Shown here piece after piece: positions 1-7,197 of a stretch of DNA of 64,000 nucleotides. The first letter of the stretch is position 1, and every line of letters starts with the position of its first letter. Below the pieces are notes generated by a model. That model saw nothing but the letters and a program-made list of their open reading frames with translations. It searched no databases and was not told the origin of the DNA. The stretch is from Pseudomonas putida (GTDB lineage: Bacteria > Pseudomonadota > Gammaproteobacteria > Pseudomonadales > Pseudomonadaceae), in contig NZ_CP018846.1 of NCBI RefSeq assembly GCF_002025705.1, positions 4,455,501 through 4,519,500 on the forward strand, in the 5' to 3' direction. The position numbers and the translations under genes were made by a program.

Positions 1-64
1 AGCGGTCGACTGGATTGATATCGGTAACTTCCATCACCTGACCGTTTGCAATTCGTGCCCACAT
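1..64 (-). CDS. Start of a small tail-associated protein (partial)
   Basis: The frame opens with ATG at 64 and runs off the left edge. It encodes MWARIANGQVMEVTDINP and continues. An AAGAGA ribosome-binding site lies about 8 bases upstream, and the gene starts 11 bases after the tail-fibre stop codon. Short proteins with this type of N-terminus commonly follow tail-fibre genes in Pseudomonas tailocins and P2-like prophages, where they may act as fibre chaperones. Only 21 codons are visible, so the function is inferred from position. Confidence 0.5.
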   Translation of the reverse strand, partial: MWARIANGQVMEVTDINPVDR

Positions 65-75
65 ATAAAATCTCT

Positions 76-2052
76 TCAGTAAGTGATGAACACGCAGCCA
101 TCGGCGCCAGGCTGCGAACTGCTAATTGTCCGACCGGCACCGCCCATGCCCGGCTGCGTCGGGGTGACAAAATCAGAGGCGGCATAAATTGACTCCCCGC
201 CCCCGCCAGGCCCGCCCCAAGCACCAGAGTTATTAGTATTGCGTACAGGCGGCGAGCCAGCCCCCAAGGAGGCGTTGAAGTCTCCACCAACCCCTATACC
301 GCCACCTGCTCCGTTGAATAGCGTGCCCCCTTCGCCTCCGGTCGAGGAACAAAACGCACCGAACGACGAAGTGCCTCCGCTAAAACCTACCGTATTTAGG
401 ACACTCACAGCTTTGCCACCAGCACCAACTGTTACCGTAATGCTTGTCCCAGGTGTAACAAGGCAGATACGGTTGCAGATTCCGCCACCGCCGCCGCCGC
501 CGGCACCTGTCTCAGCAGGCCCGAATGCTCCGCTCCCCCCTGCTCCGCGAATATCAACAAGTACTCGTGTTACATTGGCTGGTACTTGCCATTGGTAAGT
601 ACCAGCCTTGGTATAGAGCGCTCGACCACGGAAAGGAAAGTGAACGCTGGTGGCACTCATCGCACCACCTGCAACTAGTGCATAGATGCCGTCGGAAATG
701 CAGGTCAAGATTAGCGGCGGGTCTAAATGCGTAACGGTCACTGCCGCATAGGCTGTTGAGCCAACAGCGATGTACCCTTTACCGGAACGAGGAGCGTTCA
801 CCGTAAGTGTTCCGTATCCGGAGCCTACCGACACGATGAAAACAGATCCTTTTGATATACCCGATTCTGGAAGATACAAGGTGCCGACCCAACTACCCAC
901 TCCGGCCATGGTGGAATACTTGCCAGCATGAGCCTGACTCAAGGTTTGCCCGTCCGATAGCCCAGCTCCAATACTTGGCAAATTAAGCCCCAGCTGCTTG
1001 ACGAACTCCGTTGTGGCCAATTGAGTACTGCTGTCATCCGGGGCTGCGGTTGGACCGCTGGGAATACCCGTGAATACCGGGCTGGCCAGGTTAGACTTCA
1101 GACTGAGCGCACTATTAACTTGAGACGCTGTAAGAACATCTGTCAGACCATAGCCTGCTACCGTGGTTGGGTTAGTTGCCGCGATCACACGGCCATATTT
1201 GTCGACGGTGACACTGCGATACGTTCCCGCCGTAATGCCACTGCGCCCGAAAGCCATTTCATACGCTTGCGCGCTGACTCCCACATTAATCGGCCCGTCG
1301 CTGACCAGCTGCCAGGCACTGTCGCTATTGGCTACACCCCGCTCTACCACTATCAATAATCCCGGGGTCACTTTGGCATCGGTATCAGCGTCGCTGCTGC
1401 GACTCCACCCCCCTACTGCAGCTTCGTAGATGCCATTGTCCTTAGGGGCCATCTGGTTCTTCACCAGTACCCGTGCGCCCGTGACAAGTGCCACGCCATC
1501 TATCGTCTGTAAACCGCTCAAGTTGATGTTCGCTGTAGTTGCAGCCAACACAGAATGCTTAAAATCCTGCCGTGCCAGCTCCTCGGTCACCCACTCCCGC
1601 GTAGCCAGCACCACCGCCGGATCAATCTTCAACTGCACGTTGCTGGCACTACTGACCACCAGGTTCATCCGCACCACCTGGGTACGTCCCGAGCCCTGGC
1701 TGAGCAGCGGCTTATAAGTAGGCGCACAGTTGGCCACGGCCACCATGTCGCCATCGGCATCGAAAAGCGCGATCTCGCGGATCCATTTGCCGCCGACATC
1801 CGCCGGGATGACCTGCTCGGCAATGATGATCGCGCTGTTCCTGTCATCCACTTTCAGCTGGTTCAACGGTGCGCGGCGCCATTCGTTGATCAGGCTGGTC
1901 TGGGTGGCGTTGGGGGTGGGGTCGGTGCCGTTGGCGTCGCCGACACCCATCTGGGTGATTTTCCATGCGATGCCCAAGGCATCCGCGTTGGCTTGTTTCG
2001 CCGCGCCCACATTGGTGAGGATGGCGTAGAACTGAGAAGTCTGGTCAACCAT
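76..2052 (-). CDS. Tailocin tail fibre (receptor-binding protein)
   Basis: This 658-residue protein is the probable tail fibre that selects target cells by binding surface polysaccharide. The first 150 residues (starting MVDQTSQFYAILTNVG) match the conserved attachment domain of P2-like fibres (DUF3751 type). The middle contains repeat-like segments of a kind common in phage fibres. The last 150 residues are very rich in glycine, with runs such as GAGGGGGGG and GGPGGGG, like adhesins that form polyglycine helices. The start at 2052 overlaps the gpI stop by 8 bases. A longer frame open to 2124 would overlap gpI further and is unlikely. Variability in the C-terminal half is expected between strains. 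Confidence 0.85.
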   Translation of the reverse strand: MVDQTSQFYAILTNVGAAKQANADALGIAWKITQMGVGDANGTDPTPNATQTSLINEWRRAPLNQLKVDDRNSAIIIAEQVIPADVGGKWIREIALFDADGDMVAVANCAPTYKPLLSQGSGRTQVVRMNLVVSSASNVQLKIDPAVVLATREWVTEELARQDFKHSVLAATTANINLSGLQTIDGVALVTGARVLVKNQMAPKDNGIYEAAVGGWSRSSDADTDAKVTPGLLIVVERGVANSDSAWQLVSDGPINVGVSAQAYEMAFGRSGITAGTYRSVTVDKYGRVIAATNPTTVAGYGLTDVLTASQVNSALSLKSNLASPVFTGIPSGPTAAPDDSSTQLATTEFVKQLGLNLPSIGAGLSDGQTLSQAHAGKYSTMAGVGSWVGTLYLPESGISKGSVFIVSVGSGYGTLTVNAPRSGKGYIAVGSTAYAAVTVTHLDPPLILTCISDGIYALVAGGAMSATSVHFPFRGRALYTKAGTYQWQVPANVTRVLVDIRGAGGSGAFGPAETGAGGGGGGGICNRICLVTPGTSITVTVGAGGKAVSVLNTVGFSGGTSSFGAFCSSTGGEGGTLFNGAGGGIGVGGDFNASLGAGSPPVRNTNNSGAWGGPGGGGESIYAASDFVTPTQPGMGGAGRTISSSQPGADGCVFITY

Positions 2053-2662
2053 GTGCAATGTCCAAGGTATCGATTGTATGTTCGCGGCCGCCACGCCCGA
2101 TGGCGCCGATGACTTCGATGTCACGGGGCGTCAGCGGGTAGATGTCCAGTTCGTCGCCGTCCTGGATCGCGCAGCCGACATGAAGGGCGCCTCGGCTTTC
2201 GAGGCTGATCACCAGCCCGGTCAGATGGCGGCTGACTGGCCGGGCGTCATCGATCAGCGATGACAGTTCCTGGTAGGTGCTTTCACTGATGCCCGCATCG
2301 GAAACGCCGATCTTCAGTGCGAAGGTGCCCGCCTGTGCAGGCGGCGTGGCTTGCCACCACTCCTGCACCTCGATCAGGTAGCCGAACGGCTCCACCACAC
2401 GCCGGAGCGCACCGAGGGTGCCTTTGTGGGCGTGGACGAAGAACGCCGCGCGGATCACCGAACGCTTGATCTCGTCACTCCAGCTGTCTTCCCAGCGGTC
2501 CACCGACCAGGCCCAGGCCAAGTGATAAAGCAGCGGCGCGGGACAGCTGTCGGGGCTGTAGAGCCGGCGCAGGCTGACCTTCAGGTCCTCATCGGCCGCC
2601 ACTTCGATGGCCCGCTCCAGCGCTGAGCGATTGAGCGGCAACAGGCTCTGCATGTCAGCCAC
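2045..2662 (-). CDS. Baseplate protein gpI (P2 family)
   Basis: This 205-residue protein resembles the P2 gpI tail protein family: SLLPLNRSALERAIE near the N-terminus, then LYSPDSCPAPLLYHLAWAWSVD and a KGTLGALRRVVEPFGY segment. In P2, gpI is part of the baseplate edge together with gpJ and gpW. The gene overlaps gpJ by 8 bases if the GTG at 2662 is used; an ATG three codons later (2653) is an equally plausible start. The tail fibre follows directly, as in P2 and R-pyocins. Confidence 0.88.
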   Translation of the reverse strand: MADMQSLLPLNRSALERAIEVAADEDLKVSLRRLYSPDSCPAPLLYHLAWAWSVDRWEDSWSDEIKRSVIRAAFFVHAHKGTLGALRRVVEPFGYLIEVQEWWQATPPAQAGTFALKIGVSDAGISESTYQELSSLIDDARPVSRHLTGLVISLESRGALHVGCAIQDGDELDIYPLTPRDIEVIGAIGRGGREHTIDTLDIAHG

Positions 2663-3536
2663 CCCGCTTCAAGGTGAAACCGCTGCACCACGCTGCCTGG
2701 GCCTTGCTCGGGCGAATATCCGCCCAACCGCTCAGCTCGACCCGGCTGACACCATCGATATGCAGCTGGGCATCGATGCCCGAGCGGGCCACTTCCACGC
2801 CCAGCCGCCGTCGCGGGTTGATCCAGGCCTCCAGGCGACGCTGGCACTCGGCGAGGATCGCCTCGTACTCAGGGCCGCTGTCGGCCAGGTACAGCACGGC
2901 ATCGATGCGATAGGGCAGGATATCGGCGCTGCGTACATTGACCCGGTCGGCGACCGGGCGTATGTCGTCATCGTTGAGATAAGCCGCCACCTGCGCCAGC
3001 AGCTCGGGGCTGGCCTCGCCATTGCCTTCCAGGCCCAGCACGGTGACATCCACCACGGCCGGCGACGGGCTTTCGGCGGTGGCGTCAGCCACCTGCCCCG
3101 AAGCGTTGCGGGCATGCAGGATGTAACTGTTGCGCGGGCCCGCGGTGGTCAGGCCTTCGTAGACCAGCTGCACCCGCTCACGCAGGGCATCGTCCGCCTC
3201 CAGCAAGGCCTCGACGGGCGGGACGCTGGCCAGGTCCTCGGCCTGGATCACCAGGCGCTGCAGGCTGACGTTGGCCGCCAGCTGGTCCAGGTCAGTGCCC
3301 TGGGCGTAGGCCAGCAGCAGCGCCTTGGCGGCATCGTTGATGCGCGCCCGGTTGAGCAGCTTGCGGTAGGCGCCGACTTCGAGCAGCTTGGTGACCGGGT
3401 CACTCTCCAGATTGGCGCTCCAGGCGTCGCCAAGGTATTCGCGGAAGGTGTCCAGGTCGGCCTGATAGAGGGCTTCGTAGTCGAGGTCCTCCAACAGCTG
3501 TGGTGCAGGCAGCTTCGACAGGTCGACCTGGCTCAT
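2655..3536 (-). CDS. Baseplate protein gpJ (P2 family)
   Basis: The product is 293 residues and starts MSQVDLSKLPAPQLLEDLDYE, the typical opening of P2 gpJ-like baseplate wedge proteins. The interior motifs (DPVTKLLEVGAYRKLLNRARIN, YAQGTDLDQLAA) are also characteristic of the family. The start ATG at 3536 overlaps the gpW stop as ATGA, indicating translational coupling. It acts in the contractile-tail baseplate between gpW and gpI, and its place in the V-W-J-I order supports the call. Confidence 0.9.
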   Translation of the reverse strand: MSQVDLSKLPAPQLLEDLDYEALYQADLDTFREYLGDAWSANLESDPVTKLLEVGAYRKLLNRARINDAAKALLLAYAQGTDLDQLAANVSLQRLVIQAEDLASVPPVEALLEADDALRERVQLVYEGLTTAGPRNSYILHARNASGQVADATAESPSPAVVDVTVLGLEGNGEASPELLAQVAAYLNDDDIRPVADRVNVRSADILPYRIDAVLYLADSGPEYEAILAECQRRLEAWINPRRRLGVEVARSGIDAQLHIDGVSRVELSGWADIRPSKAQAAWCSGFTLKRGG

Positions 3537-3859
3537 ACGCTCACCTCCAGCAACGCTTCGTCGCCCAGGTAGCGACCACTCAAAGCCAGGCTGACCTGGC
3601 CGTCGAGCACCGCGACGACCTTGACCCGCTGCAATTGCAGGCGCGGCTCCCAACGGCCCAGTGCGCGAGCCACTTCGGCTTGCACGGCGCTTTTCCAGCC
3701 CTCGTTGACTGGCAGGTCGACGAAGCGCCGCAACTGGCTGCCGTATTCCGGGCGCATGCGTCGGCTGCCCAGCGGCGTGGTGAGGATGTCTTCGATGGAC
3801 TGGCGCAAATGATCGATGCCGGCCAGTGGCTGGCCGGTGCGGCGGTCCATGCCGATCAT
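3533..3859 (-). CDS. Baseplate protein gpW (gp25-like)
   Basis: This 108-residue protein belongs to the GPW/gp25 family of baseplate wedge proteins. It has the diagnostic segment LRQSIEDILTTPLGSRRMRPEYGS followed by LRRFVD near residue 20-45 and a beta-rich C-terminus. The T4 homologue gp25 has lysozyme-like ancestry and helps to trigger sheath contraction. The ATG at 3859 overlaps the stop of a 10-codon ORF, and the stop overlaps the gpJ start, so the gene sits in a tightly coupled run. Confidence 0.9.
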   Translation of the reverse strand: MIGMDRRTGQPLAGIDHLRQSIEDILTTPLGSRRMRPEYGSQLRRFVDLPVNEGWKSAVQAEVARALGRWEPRLQLQRVKVVAVLDGQVSLALSGRYLGDEALLEVSV

Positions 3860-3888
3860 GGTGCACCGCCCTGTTCATGGGTATGCAT
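3856..3888 (-). CDS. Ten-codon ORF between gpV and gpW
   Basis: The ORF encodes MHTHEQGGAP. It has a good AGGAG site six bases before the ATG, and its TGA overlaps the gpW ATG. It follows a strong terminator hairpin. The peptide contains an H-x-H motif like the metal-binding tip of contractile-tail spikes, but gpV already ends NHKH, so it may only serve as a coupling leader for gpW. No function can be assigned. Confidence 0.35.
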   Translation of the reverse strand: MHTHEQGGAP

Positions 3889-3904
3889 GGCATTCTCCTG
3901 ATAT

Positions 3905-3927
3905 GAAAAAGCCCGCGTGGGCGGGCT
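3905..3927 (-). terminator. Intrinsic terminator inside the tail operon
   Basis: On the minus strand a GCCCGC/GCGGGC stem is followed by TTTTTC just after the gpV stop codon. It lies in the middle of the tail operon, so it probably sets the ratio of gpV and upstream products to the downstream baseplate genes, or requires antitermination. Confidence 0.7.
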
Positions 3928-3931
3928 TGAT

Positions 3932-4492
3932 TCAGTGTTTGTGATTGGCCGTGTTGCCGGCGGTATCGATAATCCACCCACCGCCGTTGATATCGCCGCT
4001 GACCTGCAGCGCGCCGTCGATGGTGACGTTGCCAGTGAGGTTGATCGCTGCCGCCTGAAGATTGATCGCAGCGTCGCTGACCTGAACGGTGCTGGCGCCG
4101 ACCTTGATGGTCGCGCTGCCGCCAGGCAGCTGGATGTCGTAGTGGCTGGCCTGCCAGTCATAGCTGAGCGAACCACCATCAGCGAAACGCCAGACCTCGG
4201 CATGCTCGCGGTTATCCGCCGCACTCCCGGCATTGCCATACAGGCCGGGGAGGAACGTGCCCTGGGCCGGCTCGCCACTGGGGTTGAGCAGTACGCCCTG
4301 CTCGCCCAGACTAGGTGCTCGCCAGTGCCGGGCCTGGCCGGCAGCCTGGGCATGCCAGCGCAGCCAGGCACTGGTCCAGCCACTGCCGTCGGATACCCGC
4401 ACCCGAGCGGCTGCAAGGTCCACCGCAACCACCCGGCAGGGAATGACCATGCACGCCAGCATGCGGTCATGCATGGCACTGACGTAGCTCAT
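3932..4492 (-). CDS. Baseplate spike protein gpV
   Basis: This 186-residue protein is a gpV/Mu gp45-type membrane-piercing spike. The N-terminal half forms the OB-like part (VIPCRVVAVDLAAARVRVSDG, then LGEQGVLLNPSGEPAQGTFLPGLY). The C-terminal 60 residues are repetitive beta-helix sequence (VQVSDAAINLQAAAINLTGNVTIDGAL). It ends TANHKH, an H-x-H motif like the iron-binding spike tip of P2 gpV. The start overlaps the upstream stop as ATGA. It acts at the tip of the tail tube during contraction. Confidence 0.87.
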   Translation of the reverse strand: MSYVSAMHDRMLACMVIPCRVVAVDLAAARVRVSDGSGWTSAWLRWHAQAAGQARHWRAPSLGEQGVLLNPSGEPAQGTFLPGLYGNAGSAADNREHAEVWRFADGGSLSYDWQASHYDIQLPGGSATIKVGASTVQVSDAAINLQAAAINLTGNVTIDGALQVSGDINGGGWIIDTAGNTANHKH

Positions 4493-4986
4493 GTCAGGTC
4501 CTCCGGGGCGATGTAGTGCGCCTCGTTGCCCAAGCCGATATCAGGCGCAAAGCCCAATACCAGGCTGCCGGGAGGCTGGTCCGGCCAGCTCCAGCGTGCC
4601 TCGCCAAGCAGCACCGGCTGGTCCCAGCGCACGGTCCAGGCGCTGCCCTCGAATTGCGCCTGCACGTTGCGGCTGGCTTCGACGAAGTCCAGTGCCCAAT
4701 GCTGCTGACGCAGCAGATCCATCAGTTGTGCGGCAAGCAGGCTGCCCTGCAGGCGCGCTTCGGGGTTGGCGCTATCAGCGGTGATATCCGCCTCGAAGGT
4801 GGCGATCAGCACCGAGCGGCCATCGCGTGGTGCCGCATCCGCCGTCATTTGCACAATGCCGTGGCGCAGCGCCGGTCGCTCCGGGGCATTTCCTACAGCT
4901 GTATAAGCATCGACCGAGGCCAGTTCCGGCATTGCCTCACGAATAGTTGCGGTCACGGCCGCATGCAAAGTGGCCAATTCGCTCAT
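4489..4986 (-). CDS. Tailocin tail protein, possibly tail completion (gp37-like)
   Basis: The product is 165 residues, starting MSELATLHAAVTATIREAMPELASVDAY with an AAGGAG site seven bases upstream of ATG 4986. The layout (short helical N-terminus, HGIVQMTADAAPRDGRSVLIATFEADITADS strand region, then LLAAQLMDLLRQQHWALDF) recalls tail terminator or completion proteins of Mu gp37 type, but I do not recognise a definite family. It lies between the holin and gpV, and its stop overlaps the gpV start. Treat the tail role as inferred from position. Confidence 0.65.
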   Translation of the reverse strand: MSELATLHAAVTATIREAMPELASVDAYTAVGNAPERPALRHGIVQMTADAAPRDGRSVLIATFEADITADSANPEARLQGSLLAAQLMDLLRQQHWALDFVEASRNVQAQFEGSAWTVRWDQPVLLGEARWSWPDQPPGSLVLGFAPDIGLGNEAHYIAPEDLT

Positions 4987-4997
4987 GCATATTCTCC

Positions 4998-5336
4998 TTA
5001 TTGCTCGTCGGCCTGCGTGGTGTCGCGCAAGCCCAGGCGCCGTATCGCCCAACGTTCGTAAAGGCGCATGGCGACATCGGCGCCGCCGACGGCGGTCATG
5101 CAGCCAAATGCACTGGCCGCCCAGATCGACAGGCCGCCCGCATACAGCAGCATCACGGTCGACACGCCGCAGACCATGCAGGCCCCGGAGCGCAGCGCCA
5201 GACGGCGCAGCAGCGACCAACCGGTGGCTCCGGCCTTGTCGGCCCGCCACATTTCGCCGCTCAGGCCGCCCAGCAATGCCAGGACGATTACCAGCCAGAG
5301 CGGCATCTCCAGTAACGCTTGTTGCTCGTTCGTCAC
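4998..5336 (-). CDS. Holin
   Basis: This 112-residue protein has three hydrophobic segments: MPLWLVIVLALLGGLSG at about 11-27, then ACMVCGVSTVMLLYAGGLSIWAASAFG as two adjacent helices. It ends in a charged tail (RLYERWAIRRLGLRDTTQADEQ). The GTG at 5336 is preceded by AGGAGA with seven-base spacing, which decides this start over an upstream ATG at 5399. In tailocins and phages, holins permeabilise the inner membrane so that the lytic enzyme reaches the wall. Being first gene of the operon fits known Pseudomonas tailocins. Confidence 0.8.
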   Translation of the reverse strand: MTNEQQALLEMPLWLVIVLALLGGLSGEMWRADKAGATGWSLLRRLALRSGACMVCGVSTVMLLYAGGLSIWAASAFGCMTAVGGADVAMRLYERWAIRRLGLRDTTQADEQ

Positions 5337-5421
5337 TGTCCTGTCTCCTGTGTAATGCCTGTTGACGGGGCCAACAGGCGGGTTGTGGGTACTCTGCATA
5401 TTTCATAAGCCTCGGCATTCC

Positions 5422-5446
5422 AAAAAGCCCGGCTCGCCAGGCTTTT
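5422..5446 (-). terminator. Terminator in the tailocin operon leader
   Basis: On the minus strand GCCTGG-CGAG-CCGGGC is followed by TTTTT, lying about 85 bases before the holin start. It would stop transcription entering the tail operon unless bypassed, suggesting attenuation or antitermination. Confidence 0.65.
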
Positions 5447-5536
5447 CAGTAATGCGTTGTCGAACCGCCGGCCACGACTGGTGACGCCGCGCGGTTCCGC
5501 TACAAATTGGTGACTCCGACCGCGGCCGCCTGCCCG

Positions 5537-5622
5537 CCGGATAACTGTTCGTGGTGCTTTACGCTGCACACCCGGGCCAGTTGCCAACCCTCTGGACAGT
5601 TGAGGCCTGTCCATCGCTGCCT
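5537..5622 (-). promoter_or_regulatory. Conserved leader segment shared with the adjacent prophage
   Basis: The first 70 bases, read on the minus strand, match 36884-36953 on the plus strand with about five differences, and similarity resumes at a CAGTTATCC block. In both elements it lies downstream of the repressor gene and its operator repeats and upstream of an operon. A GGACAG/CTGTCC stem can form with a CCTC loop that could pair with the following GAGG, a possible pseudoknot. It could be a promoter, an antitermination site or a regulatory RNA. Confidence 0.5.
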
Positions 5623-5662
5623 GTGTAACAACCGGTTTCCGTCCGGCTTGAGACACAGGCTA

Positions 5663-5742
5663 TGCATTCATGCATATGCAGTCAATGCATTTCTTTAAAT
5701 TTCTATGCACTTATTTTTGCTGATATGCATGCAGGCCATGCA
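5663..5742. promoter_or_regulatory. TGCAT operator cluster, tail-operon side
   Basis: At least seven copies of TGCAT or its complement occur in 80 bases, several joined as palindromes (ATGCAT, TGCATGCA). The same pentamer recurs just upstream of the repressor gene at 6548-6600. This is the expected pattern for repressor operators controlling the tailocin operon and the repressor itself. The remaining 5340-5660 holds the conserved segment and terminator; no further gene is seen. Confidence 0.6.
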
Positions 5743-5773
5743 CGGCTTGCCTTGTAGGGCTTTTCTGCAGGCG

Positions 5774-5798
5774 AAAAAAAACCCGCCGAAGCGGGTTT
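5774..5798 (-). terminator. Terminator of the tailocin repressor
   Basis: On the minus strand AACCCGC-TTCG-GCGGGTT is followed by a run of eight T, 17 bases after the repressor stop. Confidence 0.85.
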
Positions 5799-5814
5799 CT
5801 TGTGAGTGGAGGCG

Positions 5815-6552
5815 TCAGCGAGCGTACATGCCCCACCAGAACACATGCCCGAGCAGGCTGATCTGTTCGTCCTGCATCTGCTGGAAGCTGTAGTCCTCAT
5901 CGGGGTGTTCGTCACGGTTGAAGCTGCGCAGGCGGATACCGGTAGGCAGGCGGTAAACCTGCTTAACCCGCAGCTGGCCGTTATGGTTGATGGCGTAGAG
6001 ATCGCCATCGATGATGTCACCGATCGAGCATTTGCCGGTGTTCACACCGACCGTCGCGCCATCGCGCAGCACCGGCAGCATGCTGTTGCCGCGCACGGTC
6101 ACACACTTGGCCTGGTCGAACTGCACGCCGTTGTGACGCAGGCTGCGCTTGCCAAACCGCAGCCGCGCTCGCTCGCTCTCTTCGATGACGAATCTTCCTG
6201 ATCCTGCTGCCAATTCGACCTCGCGAAGAAAAGGTACCGACACCTCGTCATCCTCGACGGGGGTTTCATCGTCCCACAGGCTGATATCGCTGAGGTCCGC
6301 ATGGCCGTGGGCCGGCAACGCCGCTTCGCGCGACTCGCCCAGCTCGGCGCGACCGCGCAGCTGCTCGGTGCTTACACCGAAGTATTCGGCGATCTTCGAC
6401 ACGTGCTTGTCGGAAGGGTCGACGATCTTGCCGCCGAGGATCCGCGACAAGGTGGATTGAGGGACGCCCGTGCGCCGGTACAGCTCCGTCGGGGACAGGC
6501 CGTGGCGGTCGAGCAGTTCTCTGAGTACGGTGGCTACATTGCGTTTTTGCAT
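5815..6552 (-). CDS. LexA/CI-type repressor of the tailocin (PrtR-like)
   Basis: This 245-residue protein has an N-terminal helix-turn-helix (about 8-65: LSPTELYRRTGVPQSTLSRILGG) and a C-terminal S24 self-cleaving protease domain. The predicted cleavage site is A116-G117 (LAAGSG), with catalytic S157 in VRGNSMLP and K197 in RVKQ. PrtR-like repressors are cleaved with RecA help after DNA damage, derepressing pyocin genes. ATG 6552 is chosen because the HTH begins there; the frame stays open to 6807 without coding character. The C-terminal domain is strikingly similar to the prophage repressor at 35995-36690, although the HTH differs. Confidence 0.88.
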   Translation of the reverse strand: MQKRNVATVLRELLDRHGLSPTELYRRTGVPQSTLSRILGGKIVDPSDKHVSKIAEYFGVSTEQLRGRAELGESREAALPAHGHADLSDISLWDDETPVEDDEVSVPFLREVELAAGSGRFVIEESERARLRFGKRSLRHNGVQFDQAKCVTVRGNSMLPVLRDGATVGVNTGKCSIGDIIDGDLYAINHNGQLRVKQVYRLPTGIRLRSFNRDEHPDEDYSFQQMQDEQISLLGHVFWWGMYAR

Positions 6553-6600
6553 AACATGCATAATGCAGGCATGCGCCGGCAAATGCAATGCGCCTGGCTG
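6545..6600. promoter_or_regulatory. TGCAT repeats over the repressor start
   Basis: TTGCATAACATGCATAATGCA covers the ATG of the tailocin repressor, and further ATGCA copies follow to 6600. Together with the cluster at 5663-5742 this suggests autoregulation. The rest of 6601-6701 is the former mutS upstream region. Confidence 0.5.
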
Positions 6601-6701
6601 CGCGCGCATGCCCCATGGCCCGCGCCTGCATCTGGTTGAAAAAGCCTGTACCATTGCCGGTTTCACAATCGCCAACCAGACCACCCGCTGTAAGGCCCTG
6701 A

Positions 6702-6743
6702 ATGTCTGATCTTTCCGCACACACACCAATGATGCAGCAGTAG
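6702..6743 (+). pseudogene. mutS: Stranded native 5' end of mutS
   Basis: ATG at 6702 encodes MSDLSAHTPMMQQ and then a TAG at 6741 formed by prophage sequence. The segment 6687-6742 matches 48035-48090 at 48 of 56 positions, including the TAAGG ribosome-binding site. This is the original host start of mutS, cut off by prophage integration. MSDLSAHTPMMQQ is, as I recall, how MutS begins in P. putida. Any native mutS promoter now points into the left end of the prophage. Confidence 0.85.
6726..6742. other. attL core
   Basis: Left copy of the 17-bp attachment repeat within the truncated mutS start; the identical copy is at 48074-48090. A TGTCTAA motif at 6794-6800 and a TTAGACA motif at 6861-6867 on the phage side resemble the TTAGAC/GTCTAA pair at 48002-48024 beside attR and are candidate integrase arm sites. 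Confidence 0.85.
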
Positions 6744-6909
6744 TGTGAGAAACCGACCTCAGGCCGCGCCGTTCGCGGCCTATGCATCGAGTCTGTCTAA
6801 TATGCATCGGCGAGTTTGGGCGACTTTCGCCCAGTAAAACCGAGAAGCATCAGCGCGGTTTTAGACAGCCAAAGCACCCTCCTCCGGCGTTCTGCCGAAC
6901 CCTCCCCCC
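6743..6909. other. Prophage left-end intergenic region
   Basis: No gene is seen. It holds candidate integrase arm motifs, a perfect TGGGCGA/TCGCCCA hairpin at 6817-6833, and two further ATGCAT sequences that match the tailocin operator pentamer, possibly by chance. Confidence 0.4.
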
Positions 6910-7197
6910 TTACTTTTTGGCCGGCCGCAGTATCTCGTGCACGTAGTAATTCGGCTCTGGCTCGGTGTACTTGAACAGTCCGCACGCGTACCACTCCTCG
7001 TGCTCGGCCAAGCCATACAGCCGCGCCGACTCGACAAACTCGAGCATCTCGCACAACTGATCAGCATCCACCTCTCGGCGCCGGTGCGCCGCCATTGCCA
7101 TCTCGCTCAGCACCGCCGCCCGGCCATCCGGGTCGGTGGCCAATTCGCACTGGTCGTTGAGCTCATCCAGCCAGGCTCTCGGCAATGAGCTCATCAT
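6910..7197 (-). CDS. Hypothetical phage protein, second gene of SOS operon
   Basis: The 95-residue product (MMSSLPRAWLDELNDQCELATDPDG, then MLEFVESARLYGLAEHEEWYACGLFKYTEPEPNYYV) is acidic, with a helical N-terminal half. I do not recognise a family. The ATG at 7197 overlaps the stop of the upstream gene as ATGA, so the two are translationally coupled and should share the LexA-box promoter at 7500. Being the last gene before attL, it is a typical position for an accessory gene expressed on induction. Confidence 0.75.
   Translation of the reverse strand: MMSSLPRAWLDELNDQCELATDPDGRAAVLSEMAMAAHRRREVDADQLCEMLEFVESARLYGLAEHEEWYACGLFKYTEPEPNYYVHEILRPAKK

Larger units (their letters stand above)
1..6600 (-). 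mobile_element. R-type tailocin (phage-tail bacteriocin) cluster, right-hand part
   Basis: A leftward block of contractile-tail genes (holin, a 165-aa tail protein, gpV, gpW, gpJ, gpI, tail fibre) follows a LexA/CI-type repressor. It lies beside the native 5' end of mutS. No capsid, terminase, replication or integrase gene is seen on this side, which fits a tailocin rather than a phage. Tailocins between cinA and mutS are established for fluorescent pseudomonads. The sheath, tube, tape-measure and lysis genes expected further left are outside the window, so completeness cannot be judged. Confidence 0.8.

Noticed and set aside
1021..2112. Plus-strand ORFs inside the tail fibre gene
   Set aside because: They are low-complexity shadows rich in proline and arginine, with no ribosome-binding sites, opposite a recognised fibre gene.
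5333..5656. 107-residue minus-strand ORF through the tailocin leader
   Set aside because: It has no good ribosome-binding site; the conserved part equals a leader segment shared with the prophage, better explained as regulatory DNA or RNA. Kept as a finding, not a gene.
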